From contig LKPX01000007.1 of NCBI GenBank assembly GCA_001443525.1, positions 1 to 64,000 of the forward strand: 64,000 bases of DNA, given 5' to 3'. The position numbers were made by a program, and so were the translations under genes. Positions 16,369 through 25,720 of this stretch are shown piece after piece. Positions within the stretch are counted from its first letter, which is position 1. Each line of letters starts with the position of its first letter. Source of the stretch: Desulfobacteraceae bacterium RAAP-1 (GTDB lineage Bacteria > Desulfobacterota > Desulfobacteria > Desulfobacterales > Desulfatirhabdiaceae). Below the pieces are notes generated by a model. It saw only the letters and a list, made by a program, of their open reading frames with translations, was not told where the DNA came from and did no database searches.

Positions 16369-18190
16369 GAACCGCCTCCTTCGTTGCTGCATCGGGGATA
16401 TTCAGTGATGCGCAGACCGCCTCGAACCGTTGATTCATGGCATCTCCTGTAAGCCGTCGGGCATTGGAAGGGCAGGCAACTACGCACATGCCGCAGGATT
16501 TGCATTTGAAGCTGTCCGTCATCGACGTTCGTTTCCCTTCGGCATCTCTGGACTGCGCTGCGCCGTAATAACACACCGATACGCAAATGCCGCAGCCGCA
16601 GCAGCGTTCAGTATTCACCTCGACGCACGGAAGATTCTTCTGAATCCCGACGGAAATGCAGGCCTTGCATGAGATGCACGGCCCGCAGGCAAGACAGCGT
16701 TTGGCCTCATCGATGGCTTCAGGCAGGGTAAACCCTCTTTCGAACAGTCTGAAGTGCATCCGTTCCTCCGGAGGAATCCACAGAATCTCGGGTTCCGGCT
16801 GATAACGCCGCCGACGGGGAATATCCTGCGGTTCGAAAAGGCGTCCGCGGCCTTCCCGAAGGCTTAGACCGCGCAGATAGCGCTCAATGGAATCCGAGGC
16901 AGTCAGACCATCTTTCATGGCATCCACCATAAACCCGATCCGTCGCACATCACCGCCGATGAAAATCCATTCTTTGTTCATGTTTTGCAAGGTCAGCGGA
17001 TCCACAACCAGTTGTCCCCGTTCGTTCAAGAGTCCGTCCGTTTGCAGCGCCAGGATATCCGGCCCCTGGCCCACCGCAATGATAAGTACATCGCCCTCCA
17101 GGGTAAGGATGTCCGTCATGTCGAATTTCGGGCTGAATCCCCTGACATCGTAAACGCTCAGGCAATGCGGGCATTCGACCTTCTGCATCCGTTCACTGGT
17201 GCCGGCAATGCGGCTCACTCCTCTCGAATAGACAATGCGGATGCCTTCCTCCCATGCGCCGCGAATTTCTTCCCGATCCGCCGGGATGTGGTCGCGGGAG
17301 CTGCGGTCTTCGCACTCAAGACAGACCACGGTGGTGTCTCCGGCCAGCCTGCGAGCGGTTCTGGCCACATCGAAAGCCACATTTCCGCCGCCGATGACCA
17401 GCACTTTCTTCCCCTTGAAATAGTTGGGTCTGATATTGCCGTGACTGACCTCATAAAGGAAGGTCTGCCCGTACATGACTCCGGACAGTTCCTGACCTTC
17501 CACCAGCTTGCCGCCAAAACTCAGCGTTCGGGGAGCCGGCGTCCCCTGCGCCAGGAAAATCGCCTGATATCCGTCGTTCTGAAGTTTTTCGACAGTCCAC
17601 CTGCCTTCGCCGATCCGCGTGTTGAATTTCACGTCAACCCCCGTCAGTCTTACGAGGGTTTCCAGTGTCGCAGAGAGTACTTTTTCCGGCAGCCGGTAAC
17701 GCGGAATCAGCCACAGGGCGCCGCCCAGGCGATCTGAAGCCTCGAAGACCGTCACCCGGTATCCCCGTTTGCTCAGATCATAGGCGCACATCAGACCTGC
17801 CGGACCGCCGCCCACAACAGCCACATTTTCACGATTTCTGACGAGAGGGTATTCCTCGCGCTTTTCCATCTGAGGGATGTACGTATCTGCGATGAAGCGC
17901 TTCAGGAGACGTCTGCGAATGGCCCCGCCTTTGGTCTGGTAGTTGCATTCCAGTTCGCAGATGCCGCAGACATATCCACAAACCGGGAAGAAGGGGTTTT
18001 TTTCGTACAGGTAATCGCCGATCTGGACAATGCCGTCCGTGGCCAGCGCCGGATCTTCCGGAAGCAAAGAGATAAGAACGTTGGTTCTCTGGATATCCTC
18101 GTTAATGGGGCATCGCGCCTGGCAAGGGGGAAGAAACTGTTTGACGGCCGGTTCGACCCTCGCCCATCCGGTATTGACCGTTTTCCACAT
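16355..18190 (-). CDS. GltD-like FAD/NAD(P) oxidoreductase with [4Fe-4S] domains
   Basis: A 611-residue multi-cofactor flavoprotein. In order: N-terminal cysteine-rich iron-sulfur helical domain like that of glutamate synthase small subunit/NfnB/dihydropyrimidine dehydrogenase (FLPPCQARCPINED, CGYVCGICELECN); FAD motif VAVVGGGPAGLMCA (about 128); NAD(P)-binding motif KVLVIGGGNVAFDVA (about 265); and a C-terminal tail of ferredoxin motifs (CLACGPCISCKAC; CCGCGICVSVC; CKSCGMCVVACP). As first gene of an operon with mvhD-mvhG-mvhA, it probably takes the place that HdrA holds in methanogens, joining H2 oxidation to NAD(P)H and/or ferredoxin. The electron acceptor and any bifurcation are inference. 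Good SD AGGAGG. Confidence 0.88.
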   Translation of the reverse strand: MWKTVNTGWARVEPAVKQFLPPCQARCPINEDIQRTNVLISLLPEDPALATDGIVQIGDYLYEKNPFFPVCGYVCGICELECNYQTKGGAIRRRLLKRFIADTYIPQMEKREEYPLVRNRENVAVVGGGPAGLMCAYDLSKRGYRVTVFEASDRLGGALWLIPRYRLPEKVLSATLETLVRLTGVDVKFNTRIGEGRWTVEKLQNDGYQAIFLAQGTPAPRTLSFGGKLVEGQELSGVMYGQTFLYEVSHGNIRPNYFKGKKVLVIGGGNVAFDVARTARRLAGDTTVVCLECEDRSSRDHIPADREEIRGAWEEGIRIVYSRGVSRIAGTSERMQKVECPHCLSVYDVRGFSPKFDMTDILTLEGDVLIIAVGQGPDILALQTDGLLNERGQLVVDPLTLQNMNKEWIFIGGDVRRIGFMVDAMKDGLTASDSIERYLRGLSLREGRGRLFEPQDIPRRRRYQPEPEILWIPPEERMHFRLFERGFTLPEAIDEAKRCLACGPCISCKACISVGIQKNLPCVEVNTERCCGCGICVSVCYYGAAQSRDAEGKRTSMTDSFKCKSCGMCVVACPSNARRLTGDAMNQRFEAVCASLNIPDAATKEAVHGSL

Positions 18191-18560
18191 GCGTGTTCCT
18201 CCTCGGCTAAAGATTTTATGAGCCTTCTGGATGCCGATTCATGCTTAACAGGTGGATTAAATACGGTCAAGAACATTTTCAATGGAATCCGTCATGCCTC
18301 GAACGCCGGAATCGCTATAATTCATCAGTGAAACAAGGGCGGGTTGAAAAAGCATCTTCCCCGATGTCCTTTTTCATACATGTTGACAAATGCGATAAAG
18401 CATGATTATGAACTCCACTATCCGGATAAAGTTTCGCCAAGAAAATACTACTGAATAAATACCCGGTCAAAAATATGATAAACTCGCAGTAAGCCGATTT
18501 CCGGACGTCTTCGTAAAATATACAGCGCGTTGGTGACGTGTTCCCGCAAGGAGGTTTCTC
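18191..18560. promoter_or_regulatory. Divergent intergenic region with candidate promoter for the glycogen genes
   Basis: 370 bases between the minus-strand hydrogenase operon and the plus-strand glycogen pair. A plus-strand candidate promoter is TTGACA (18383-18388), an 18-base spacer and TATGAA (18407-18412). An orphan 15-base match to the arm of the palindromic repeats (GACGTCTTCGTAAAA, 18504-18518) lies just upstream of the AAGGAGG ribosome site of the next gene. No open frame of note was seen. I could not identify the hydrogenase-side promoter. Confidence 0.4.
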
Positions 18561-18851
18561 ATGACAGCATCGAAGTCCAAAAACAAAAAACAAAAAATCA
18601 CGTTTACCCTGGAAGCCGCGGATGCGCTTCAGGTAGCGGTTACCGGAGATTTCAACAACTGGAATGTTACCTCTCATCTGCTCAAAAAAAACAAGAAAGG
18701 TGTTTGGGAAAAAAGTCTCATGCTGAATGCCGGCCGTTATGAATACAAATTCATGGTGGATGGTAACTGGCAGATAGATCCTCAGAACAGTCAGATCTGC
18801 CGTAACAGTTTCGGCACCGCCAACAATGTCCTGACGGTAACCGCTTCATGA
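18561..18851 (+). CDS. Small glycogen-binding (CBM48/AMPK-GBD-like) protein
   Basis: A 96-residue protein made of one carbohydrate-binding module 48 / isoamylase N-terminal-like beta sandwich: VAVTGDFNNWNV (about 30-41), GVWEKSLMLNAGRYEYKFMVDGNWQIDPQN, all classic of glycogen-binding domains (W and N/D carbohydrate contacts). The first 13 residues are Lys-rich. No catalytic domain is attached. Its stop overlaps the start of the debranching enzyme (ATGA, 18848-18851), so it may act as a detached binding module that brings the enzyme to glycogen. Strong SD AAGGAGG. Confidence 0.88.
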   Translation: MTASKSKNKKQKITFTLEAADALQVAVTGDFNNWNVTSHLLKKNKKGVWEKSLMLNAGRYEYKFMVDGNWQIDPQNSQICRNSFGTANNVLTVTAS

Positions 18852-21800
18852 CCGTATCGGCTCGCCTGCAGCAGACGCCATGTCCTGGGGCGCATATGGT
18901 TCTGCATCGGGGGGATATTCAAACATTTTCCCTGTCGCTGGACGCTCCGCTGAAAGGAACGGCCTGGATTCGCACCAATATCGGCCATCTTGCTGTCAGC
19001 CGCAGGGAAATTATCGCGGCTGTCGAGCGGAAGACGCCGGTGCTGGGAGAGGACTGGTTTGACATTCCCATGCGCCGGATTCACGACCGGTTATTCCAGA
19101 TCAGTCTGCCGTTGACTGAAGTCGGTCATGCAGAAGCCAAATGTTTTTTCCTCGAGCAAGGCGCGTCGGACCCCGAATGGCCGGAGGGCACCAATACCGT
19201 ATTAAATGTCAGTGCTGCGAATACCTGCTGCGCCAATACCGTCTATAACGCGTTCGTACGGCAATTCGGTCCCAACAAGGCTGGAAAAGCAGCACCGACG
19301 CCGGATGAAGCCGATTGCGCACGTAAGCTCGATAACGCCGGATACACCGTCATCCCTCAATCCGGAACATTCCGGGATTTGATTCCAGAACTGGATTTTA
19401 TCATCCGGACACTGGGATGCCGGTTCCTGCATCTGCTGCCGATTCACCCGACCCCGACCACGTACGCCCGTATGGGACGATTCGGGAGCCCCTATGCAGC
19501 CTTAAGTTTCACCAGCGTCGATCCGGGTCTGGCGCAGTTTGATCCCAAAGCCACGCCGCTGGAGCAGTTTATCGAGCTGGTGGATGCGGTTCACGCTCGA
19601 AATGCCAAAATCATCATCGACATTGCTCCCAATCATACCGGATGGGCGGCTATCCTTCATGACACCCATCCGGAGTGGCTGGTGCGTGATACGGATGGCC
19701 GTATCGAAGTTCCCGGCGCATGGGGGGTTCAGTGGGAAGATCTGACGCGGCTGGATTATACCCATACCGATCTCTGGACCTATATGGCGGATGTCTTTCT
19801 GACCTGGTGCCGCAGAGGGGTGGACGGCTTCAGGTGCGACGCCGGCTACATGATTCCAGTGCAGGCATGGCGGTATATGGTAGCCCTTGTTCGTAACCAG
19901 TATCCAGACACCGTTTTCTTTCTGGAAGGGCTGGGCGGAAAAATATCCGTGATGCGCGATATCCTGAACAAGGCCGGTTTTGACTGGGCTTATTCTGAAC
20001 TTTTTCAGAATTATGACCGCAGTCAGATCGAGAGCTATCTGCCTGGCGCCGACGCGATTTCCCGCGAAGACGGTCTTCTGGTGCACTTTGCAGAAACGCA
20101 CGACAACAGCCGGCTTGCCGCCCGCTCCATTCCGTTTGCCAAAATGCGGACAGCACTGTGCGCGCTGTTTTCACAGCAAGGCGGTTTTGGCTTCGCCAAT
20201 GGGGTCGAGTGGCTGGCTACGGAAAAAATTGATGTTCATGCGTCACCTTCTCTGAACTGGGGCGCAGATCATCATCAGATCGAGGCCATCCGGCGTCTGA
20301 CCACGCTGCTTAAAATTCATCCGGCGTTTCACGATCATGTCCGCATTCAAATGATTCAGACAGGTTCCGGAAACCATGCGGTATTGTTGCGATTTCACGA
20401 GCCTAGCCAAAAAAGACTAGTGGTGGTGGTTAATCTGGATGATGCGCATTCCGTTACAGCCCGCTGGACGCCGCAATATGCGCAAACAGACGTATGGGAC
20501 CTGCTGACTGGCGCTCCTGTCAGACTTTCCGAATCCGGTGATGTTCATTTCCTTGAACTGAATCCAGGCCAGGTGCTATGCTTGACGGATGATATCGCGG
20601 ATATTCACCACCTTCAGGAAGCGCTCACAGCCGCTTTTATTTCCCCCGACCGGGTAAAGCGCCAGCAGTTGCAGGCAAAAATTCTGGATATCTGGCAGAT
20701 TTTTCACCCGCGTCAGGATGCAGGAAATCTGAATATAGATGAGGCCATCGCCCTTCTGCTCTCAGACCCTGTCGCCTGTTGTCAGTCATTGAATCCGGAA
20801 AAGAGCGCTGTTCATGTGGTGCGCTGGACATGGCCACAGGATATCCGCCGGCATGTTATGATACCACCGGGTCACTTTTTATTGATCTGCTCTTCCGCGC
20901 CGCTTCATGCCGATATTATCAGTCAGAATCAAACATTGTATCACGAGCAGAGTTTCGAAGGTGAACACGGCGGGCACTTTACGCTGTTTGCCCCGCTGTC
21001 CGTTCCGGATGTTTCATATGCCTGCCAGTTAAAGCTGTCAGTATATCTGCCGGATCGTTGTGCGCATGAGACAGCTCCCCTGCGGATTCTGTCTCAACCC
21101 GAACCAGCGCCATATCTGCTCAACTATTTCTCCCGCCTTGCAGATAATGATATTCCTTCGCTGTTTTTGTCCACCAATGACAGGGGCGCCATGCTTCGGG
21201 CGCCGATTGCGTGGGGCCATTTAACCAGCCGCTATGATGCGCTTCTGGCAGCCAACCTGGATCCGTCCATTCCGGAAAACCGTTGGATCATGCTGACCCG
21301 TATTCGAGCCTGGAGCGTTTATCAGGGCTATTCCACGGAAATCTGCATGGACTGTTTCGATGCCTTTGTTTTGACCGACCGGTGGGGATTCTGGCGATTC
21401 CAGGCTTCTACAGGTCAGGGAGAACATGTGCTGCTGATCGCAGGGATCATGCTGGATTCTCAGGAAAACAGAATCCGGATGATCTGGTTCCGCCACCCCT
21501 CAGGACGCGGGCTCTCCACGCTTCCGGATGACAAGCCCATTCAATTGATTTTTCGCCCGGACATCGAAAATCGGTGCTTTCACGATACCACCAAGGCATA
21601 TCTGGGACCCGAAGCGCTTTTCAGAAACAGCATTACCGCCCGGCCAGACGGATTCGTATTTCATCCGGACGCCTCTCATCGCCTGCATGTCCGGATGCCC
21701 ATGGGGCAATATCATCCTGAACCGGAATGGCAATATATGGTGTACCGTTCTTTTGAAGCTGAACGGGGGCTCGATCCGGATTCCGATCTGTTCAGTCCCG

Positions 21801-23143
21801 GCTACATCTCCATATCTCTGAATGGCGGTGGCCATGCGGAACTGACGGCTGAGGTCACATCCTCCGGTGACGCGCCTATAGAGGCGTCTCCGTCCAATAT
21901 TTCTGTTTCTGATATCGAGGGCCTTTTCGCTGCACCTGTCCGGTTATCTTTTGCGGATCAGCTCAAAGGCGCTCTATCAGCCTATATTGTCCGTCGCGGC
22001 GATCTCAAATCCGTAATCGCCGGATATCCGTGGTTTCTGGACTGGGGCCGTGATGCACTGATTGTGGCGCGGGGGATGGCGGCAGCCGGTCTTCACCAGG
22101 AAACCCGGGATGTGCTGATTCAGTTCGGCAGGTTTGAACATCAGGGAACGCTTCCCAACATGATCTGCGGCAATGACGCCGGCAACAGAGATACCACAGA
22201 TGCGCCTCTGTGGTTTTTTATCGCATGCCACGATCTGATGCTGGCCGAAGGTAATTTCAACTTTTTAGATGCACCTTGCGGCAATAGAACCCTTCGCGAG
22301 ATTCTGGTGTCGATCGGGCAGTCGTATGTGTCGGGAACCCTCAACGGGATTCGGGTGGATCCGGACTCCGGGCTTGTCTTCAGCCCTGCCCATTATAGCT
22401 GGATGGATACCAACCACCCGGCGGGGACTCCGCGGGAAGGGTATCCCATCGAAATACAGGCGCTCTGGTTTGCCGCGCTTTCGCTGTTATTCCGTCATGA
22501 CGCCCCCAAAAAACGGGCGGCATGGCAGAAACTGGCCGAGAAAGTCCGGCGGTCGGTGATGGATCTTTTTCTACTTCAAAAAGAAGGCTTTTTTTCAGAC
22601 TGTCTGTATGCTTCACCGGGAACTTCAGCCGTGAAGGCTGAAAAGGATGATGCGCTAAGACCCAATCAACTCCTGGCCATCACTTTGGGACTTGTTAACG
22701 ACAGCGCGGTCTGCCGGAAAATTCTCGACGCCTGTGCGGAGCTGCTGATCCCTGGCGCCATCCGGAGTCTTGCAGACCGGCCTGTCAAACGGCCTCTCGA
22801 AATACGGCGTAATGGGCAGCTCATCAATGACCCGTATCATCCCTATCAGGGTCGTTATACCGGAGATGAAGATACCCGGCGAAAACCCGCCTATCATAAC
22901 GGCACCGCCTGGACATGGCTTTTCCCATCCTATGGCGAAGCCTGGCTTAAGGTGTATGGCAGCCAGGAAAAAGCCATCGTCCGCTCCTGGCTGTTCAGCG
23001 GTTTGCCGTGGATACACTCCGGATGTCTGGGCCATGTTCCGGAAATCCTGGACGGAAATTATCCCCATACGCCCAGAGGTTGCGATGCGCAGGCATGGGG
23101 CGTCAGCGAGCTGTTAAGGGTGTGGCTGATGACTTCTTTGTAG
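18848..23143 (+). CDS. Large bifunctional glycogen debranching enzyme (AGL-like, GH13 + GH133)
   Basis: 1431 residues with the layout of eukaryotic AGL. The GH13-type 4-alpha-glucanotransferase barrel (about 170-560) has IDIAPNHTG, nucleophile Asp in GVDGFRCDAGYM (about 329), acid/base Glu in FFLEGLGG (about 360) and ETHDNSR (about 417). A long linker region follows (about 560-1030). The C-terminal GH133 amylo-1,6-glucosidase domain (about 1040-1425) has AGYPWFLDWGRDALI, REGYPIEIQALW and HNGTAWTWLFPSYGEAWL. It would move and then hydrolyse branch stubs of glycogen or a related alpha-glucan. Most bacteria use shorter GlgX or GDE enzymes. It starts in a 4-base overlap with the CBM48 gene. Confidence 0.87.
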   Translation: MTVSARLQQTPCPGAHMVLHRGDIQTFSLSLDAPLKGTAWIRTNIGHLAVSRREIIAAVERKTPVLGEDWFDIPMRRIHDRLFQISLPLTEVGHAEAKCFFLEQGASDPEWPEGTNTVLNVSAANTCCANTVYNAFVRQFGPNKAGKAAPTPDEADCARKLDNAGYTVIPQSGTFRDLIPELDFIIRTLGCRFLHLLPIHPTPTTYARMGRFGSPYAALSFTSVDPGLAQFDPKATPLEQFIELVDAVHARNAKIIIDIAPNHTGWAAILHDTHPEWLVRDTDGRIEVPGAWGVQWEDLTRLDYTHTDLWTYMADVFLTWCRRGVDGFRCDAGYMIPVQAWRYMVALVRNQYPDTVFFLEGLGGKISVMRDILNKAGFDWAYSELFQNYDRSQIESYLPGADAISREDGLLVHFAETHDNSRLAARSIPFAKMRTALCALFSQQGGFGFANGVEWLATEKIDVHASPSLNWGADHHQIEAIRRLTTLLKIHPAFHDHVRIQMIQTGSGNHAVLLRFHEPSQKRLVVVVNLDDAHSVTARWTPQYAQTDVWDLLTGAPVRLSESGDVHFLELNPGQVLCLTDDIADIHHLQEALTAAFISPDRVKRQQLQAKILDIWQIFHPRQDAGNLNIDEAIALLLSDPVACCQSLNPEKSAVHVVRWTWPQDIRRHVMIPPGHFLLICSSAPLHADIISQNQTLYHEQSFEGEHGGHFTLFAPLSVPDVSYACQLKLSVYLPDRCAHETAPLRILSQPEPAPYLLNYFSRLADNDIPSLFLSTNDRGAMLRAPIAWGHLTSRYDALLAANLDPSIPENRWIMLTRIRAWSVYQGYSTEICMDCFDAFVLTDRWGFWRFQASTGQGEHVLLIAGIMLDSQENRIRMIWFRHPSGRGLSTLPDDKPIQLIFRPDIENRCFHDTTKAYLGPEALFRNSITARPDGFVFHPDASHRLHVRMPMGQYHPEPEWQYMVYRSFEAERGLDPDSDLFSPGYISISLNGGGHAELTAEVTSSGDAPIEASPSNISVSDIEGLFAAPVRLSFADQLKGALSAYIVRRGDLKSVIAGYPWFLDWGRDALIVARGMAAAGLHQETRDVLIQFGRFEHQGTLPNMICGNDAGNRDTTDAPLWFFIACHDLMLAEGNFNFLDAPCGNRTLREILVSIGQSYVSGTLNGIRVDPDSGLVFSPAHYSWMDTNHPAGTPREGYPIEIQALWFAALSLLFRHDAPKKRAAWQKLAEKVRRSVMDLFLLQKEGFFSDCLYASPGTSAVKAEKDDALRPNQLLAITLGLVNDSAVCRKILDACAELLIPGAIRSLADRPVKRPLEIRRNGQLINDPYHPYQGRYTGDEDTRRKPAYHNGTAWTWLFPSYGEAWLKVYGSQEKAIVRSWLFSGLPWIHSGCLGHVPEILDGNYPHTPRGCDAQAWGVSELLRVWLMTSL

Positions 23144-23164
23144 AGCCATCGTTCTCGCCGATGT

Positions 23165-24262
23165 CTATAATTTCTGACGGAGTGCTGCAGACAGATTTTT
23201 CAACAGATTCAGAACGCGTTCCGCGAGCGCCTCCGTCAATACTCCGCCCGCCCCGCAACTAGGTGTAATTAATGCCCGGCGTAACAGGAAGCTGCGATCA
23301 AAGCCTTTCTGAACAAGCTGGGCTATGCCATCTTCAAATCGCTGCAAAAGCGACGGTACGGTTTCCGATGCCGCCGCATCCTTATCCAGGGTAGGCACAA
23401 TGCCCCATCCCAGAGAACCGCCGCGATCGAAAAATTTTCTCAGCTCCGCAGGATACAGCGTGATGGCCTGAAGATGATCATAGGCGTCAAAATCCAGGAC
23501 ATCCAGATTGGTCTCCATGAGAAGTGACCAGTCGGTGTTCTCTTCACAGTGAACACCGGAGAGTCCGCCTTTTTCATGAATTGCAGCCACGACGGCATTA
23601 ATATCGCCAATCACATCTTCCCGGCTGATCGTCAGAAAAGTCTGTTTGCCAAAACCCAGCAGTGATGGTTCATCAATAAAAACCATCACCGGCAGGCCAA
23701 AGCGCTTCAGTTGAACAATCTGCCAGGCCGCCTTCATGGCGACATGCTTGATAATGACATCGCGAAGCTGATCATCATAGTAGGCGCATCGTCCATTCTG
23801 GTCCGTCAGATTGGTTCCCAGGGTGAAGGGGCCCGTAACCTGACCTTTCAGCATGACCACCGCATTGGATGATATCAGCTTTGGGACTTGCAACATCAAT
23901 TCAGAAAAACCCGCCGCAAAATGCTTTGAAATCGCGAAGCGCTTCCATGCCTCAAGATTGTTATTTTCAGTTGCCGCAAGATAGCATTCATAAAACTCCG
24001 TCAGCTGTTCCACAAAATCCGGCAATGCAGTGGAAAAGGAAATTCGGTCGGTCTCCTGAACCAGGCCGGGCAATCCTTCCGTAAACTGCATCATCATGTT
24101 TTCATGAAAATCCCGCTTGGGAAATTGTACCCATGAAGGAATCTCGGGGGTACTTTCGAGCATCAGACGGGTTGCACGCGCCACATCGGTATGAGGCAGG
24201 CTGCCAATGGTGGTTGCAAGACAGCAGGGTTCAAAAATCTTCTTTGAGGGGAGGGCGCACAT
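23165..24262 (-). CDS. Cobalamin-independent methionine synthase-like (UROD/MetE-like) protein
   Basis: 365 residues forming a MetE C-terminal-type TIM barrel. Seen: ATTIGSLPHTD at the N-terminus, a feature of the UROD/MetE-like family, VHCEENTDWSLL (possible zinc His/Cys), and ITPSCGAGG near the C-terminus, equivalent to the last zinc Cys region of MetE. The N-terminal half of true MetE is missing. Relatives include core MetE proteins of anaerobes that use a corrinoid protein as methyl donor, but the substrate here is not established. It lies upstream of nothing else; murI is its minus-strand upstream neighbour (92 bases away). Confidence 0.7.
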   Translation of the reverse strand: MCALPSKKIFEPCCLATTIGSLPHTDVARATRLMLESTPEIPSWVQFPKRDFHENMMMQFTEGLPGLVQETDRISFSTALPDFVEQLTEFYECYLAATENNNLEAWKRFAISKHFAAGFSELMLQVPKLISSNAVVMLKGQVTGPFTLGTNLTDQNGRCAYYDDQLRDVIIKHVAMKAAWQIVQLKRFGLPVMVFIDEPSLLGFGKQTFLTISREDVIGDINAVVAAIHEKGGLSGVHCEENTDWSLLMETNLDVLDFDAYDHLQAITLYPAELRKFFDRGGSLGWGIVPTLDKDAAASETVPSLLQRFEDGIAQLVQKGFDRSFLLRRALITPSCGAGGVLTEALAERVLNLLKNLSAALRQKL

Positions 24263-24354
24263 GGCTCAATATTCCTATTCGTATCGAAATGTACAGATCA
24301 TAATTTGAAAAAACGGACAATATGTTATGAAGTCGCCAAAGTTGTCGGGAATGT

Positions 24355-25137
24355 TTATGTTTCCGGTTTATGATTCTCGATATATCGAAGCAGGTGAAGA
24401 TAACGCTCCATTTTGATGGAGGGTATGGACTGCATCCCGGAAGCAAAGTATCTTACCTTGCCGCTGCCGTGGTGAATATCGCCTCTTGATAACAGAATAT
24501 TTTTCAGATTCTGAACGGTTCCGAAGTTGCCGTCAATGATGATGGCGTTTTTAGGAAAAACAGAACGAATATGATTCTCGAAAAACCGGAAATGAGTACA
24601 ACCCAATACGACCGCGCCGTACTGGGTCAAATCATAGCCTTCCAGACGATCTCTTAAATATGCAGTAATCATATTGTTGTCAAACTGAAAAGCTTCTGCA
24701 AAACCGACCAGTTCCTGTAATGGTAAAAAATCGACGGCGTTGTTGATGTCCACCTGGCGCAATAAGCCGGTGAATTTTGATTCGCATAATGTCAGTGGCG
24801 TTGCAAACACCATCACCCGCTTATCTGATACAGAGCTTACCGCGGGTTTTACGGCGGGTTCCATTCCAATGATCGGGAAATCATAGATGCGGCGGATATC
24901 CTGAATAGCCACGCTGGTGGCCGTGTTGCAGGCAACAACCAGGGCTTCGATACCCTCCATTGCCAAAAGATGGACTGCGTCAAATATACAGTTTCGGACA
25001 TGCTCCCGGGATTTATCGCCATAGGGAACATTGGCAAAATCTGCGTAATAGATATAATCTTCGCAGGGCATTTGCTTGAGCGCTTCATACAGAACGCTCA
25101 TCCCCCCGATTCCTGAATCAAAAACACCTATCTGCAT
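24355..25137 (-). CDS. murI: Glutamate racemase
   Basis: 260 residues, full length. Makes D-glutamate for peptidoglycan. Seen: IGVFDSGIGGMSV at the N-terminus; catalytic cysteines in VVACNTAT (Cys 70) and VLGCTHF (about 183), with ADFANVPYGDKS between. ATG 25137 (MQIGVFDSG) is chosen because MurI proteins begin with this strand; an in-frame ATG at 25161 would add eight residues with no homology. It may be co-transcribed with the MetE-like gene downstream. Confidence 0.92.
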   Translation of the reverse strand: MQIGVFDSGIGGMSVLYEALKQMPCEDYIYYADFANVPYGDKSREHVRNCIFDAVHLLAMEGIEALVVACNTATSVAIQDIRRIYDFPIIGMEPAVKPAVSSVSDKRVMVFATPLTLCESKFTGLLRQVDINNAVDFLPLQELVGFAEAFQFDNNMITAYLRDRLEGYDLTQYGAVVLGCTHFRFFENHIRSVFPKNAIIIDGNFGTVQNLKNILLSRGDIHHGSGKVRYFASGMQSIPSIKMERYLHLLRYIENHKPET

Positions 25138-25216
25138 TCGTATCTCACAGAGACATTTCACAAAAATTCTGGCGTGTATTTTCCCAGCCGGCTGCTATTG
25201 TACGACGAGAACAAAC

Positions 25217-25303
25217 AAAGTCAAGATGTTCGATTTTTATAAAGATTCGTATACGACGTTGATGGTCTTGTATGAAGCCGTCAGTGTTGAACATCTTGAC
25301 TTT
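25217..25303. repeat. 15-bp inverted repeat in the murI upstream gap
   Basis: AAAGTCAAGATGTTC (25217-25231) and GAACATCTTGACTTT (25289-25303) are perfect inverted copies enclosing 57 bases. The enclosed part includes TATGAAGCCGTCA, close to the arm of the palindromic repeats. It could be a degraded element or a long hairpin; no gene is present here. Confidence 0.55.
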
Positions 25304-25382
25304 CATGTCCAGAGCGTTAGATTCAATTTAAATGGGTATTTTAATTTGTGTCGAACAGAAGTTTCCGTCAAGGTGTAAAACC

Positions 25383-25508
25383 TGACGACTTCGTAAAAAG
25401 TTCGCAGGCAAGGCGCGCAAATCCTGAGGAATGAAGCGTACTTGTGGTACGCTGCAATGACGAAGGATGCGGCGCAACGCAGCATGCGAACTTTTTACGA
25501 AGTCGTCA
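25383..25508. repeat. Palindromic repeat element C
   Basis: Perfect 24-bp terminal inverted repeats (25383-25406 and 25485-25508, beginning TGACGACTTCGTAAAAAG). The interior has AGCGTAC-TTGTG-GTACGCT as a central hairpin and a GC-rich GATGCGGCGCAACGCAGC stretch. The element is bounded by AACC on both sides (25379-25382 and 25509-25512), as expected for a 4-bp target duplication. It lies in the gap between divergent murI and the MFS gene. Confidence 0.9.
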
Positions 25509-25720
25509 AACCTTGTCTGACAGAAAGTGAGGTGAGCGGTTATGAAATTTCTGATGGTTACTTTGGGATATAAATTGAGATTGCAAATGGTTCAGAAATC
25601 ATGATATCTTAATCCATAAATTGTCTCTTAAAATTGAATGCCCATCGTATAATACAGCGCGTTGTTTCAGACAGTTTCCCACAAGCAACTTCCTTTTCCA
25701 CATATCTTAAGGAGGATATC

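Noticed and set aside
16985-17737. Plus-strand frame of 250 codons
   Set aside because: Antisense to the flavoprotein gene. No domain is recognisable.
25076-25378. Plus-strand frame in the murI upstream gap
   Set aside because: It begins antisense to murI and continues through an inverted repeat; no ribosome site and no family resemblance.
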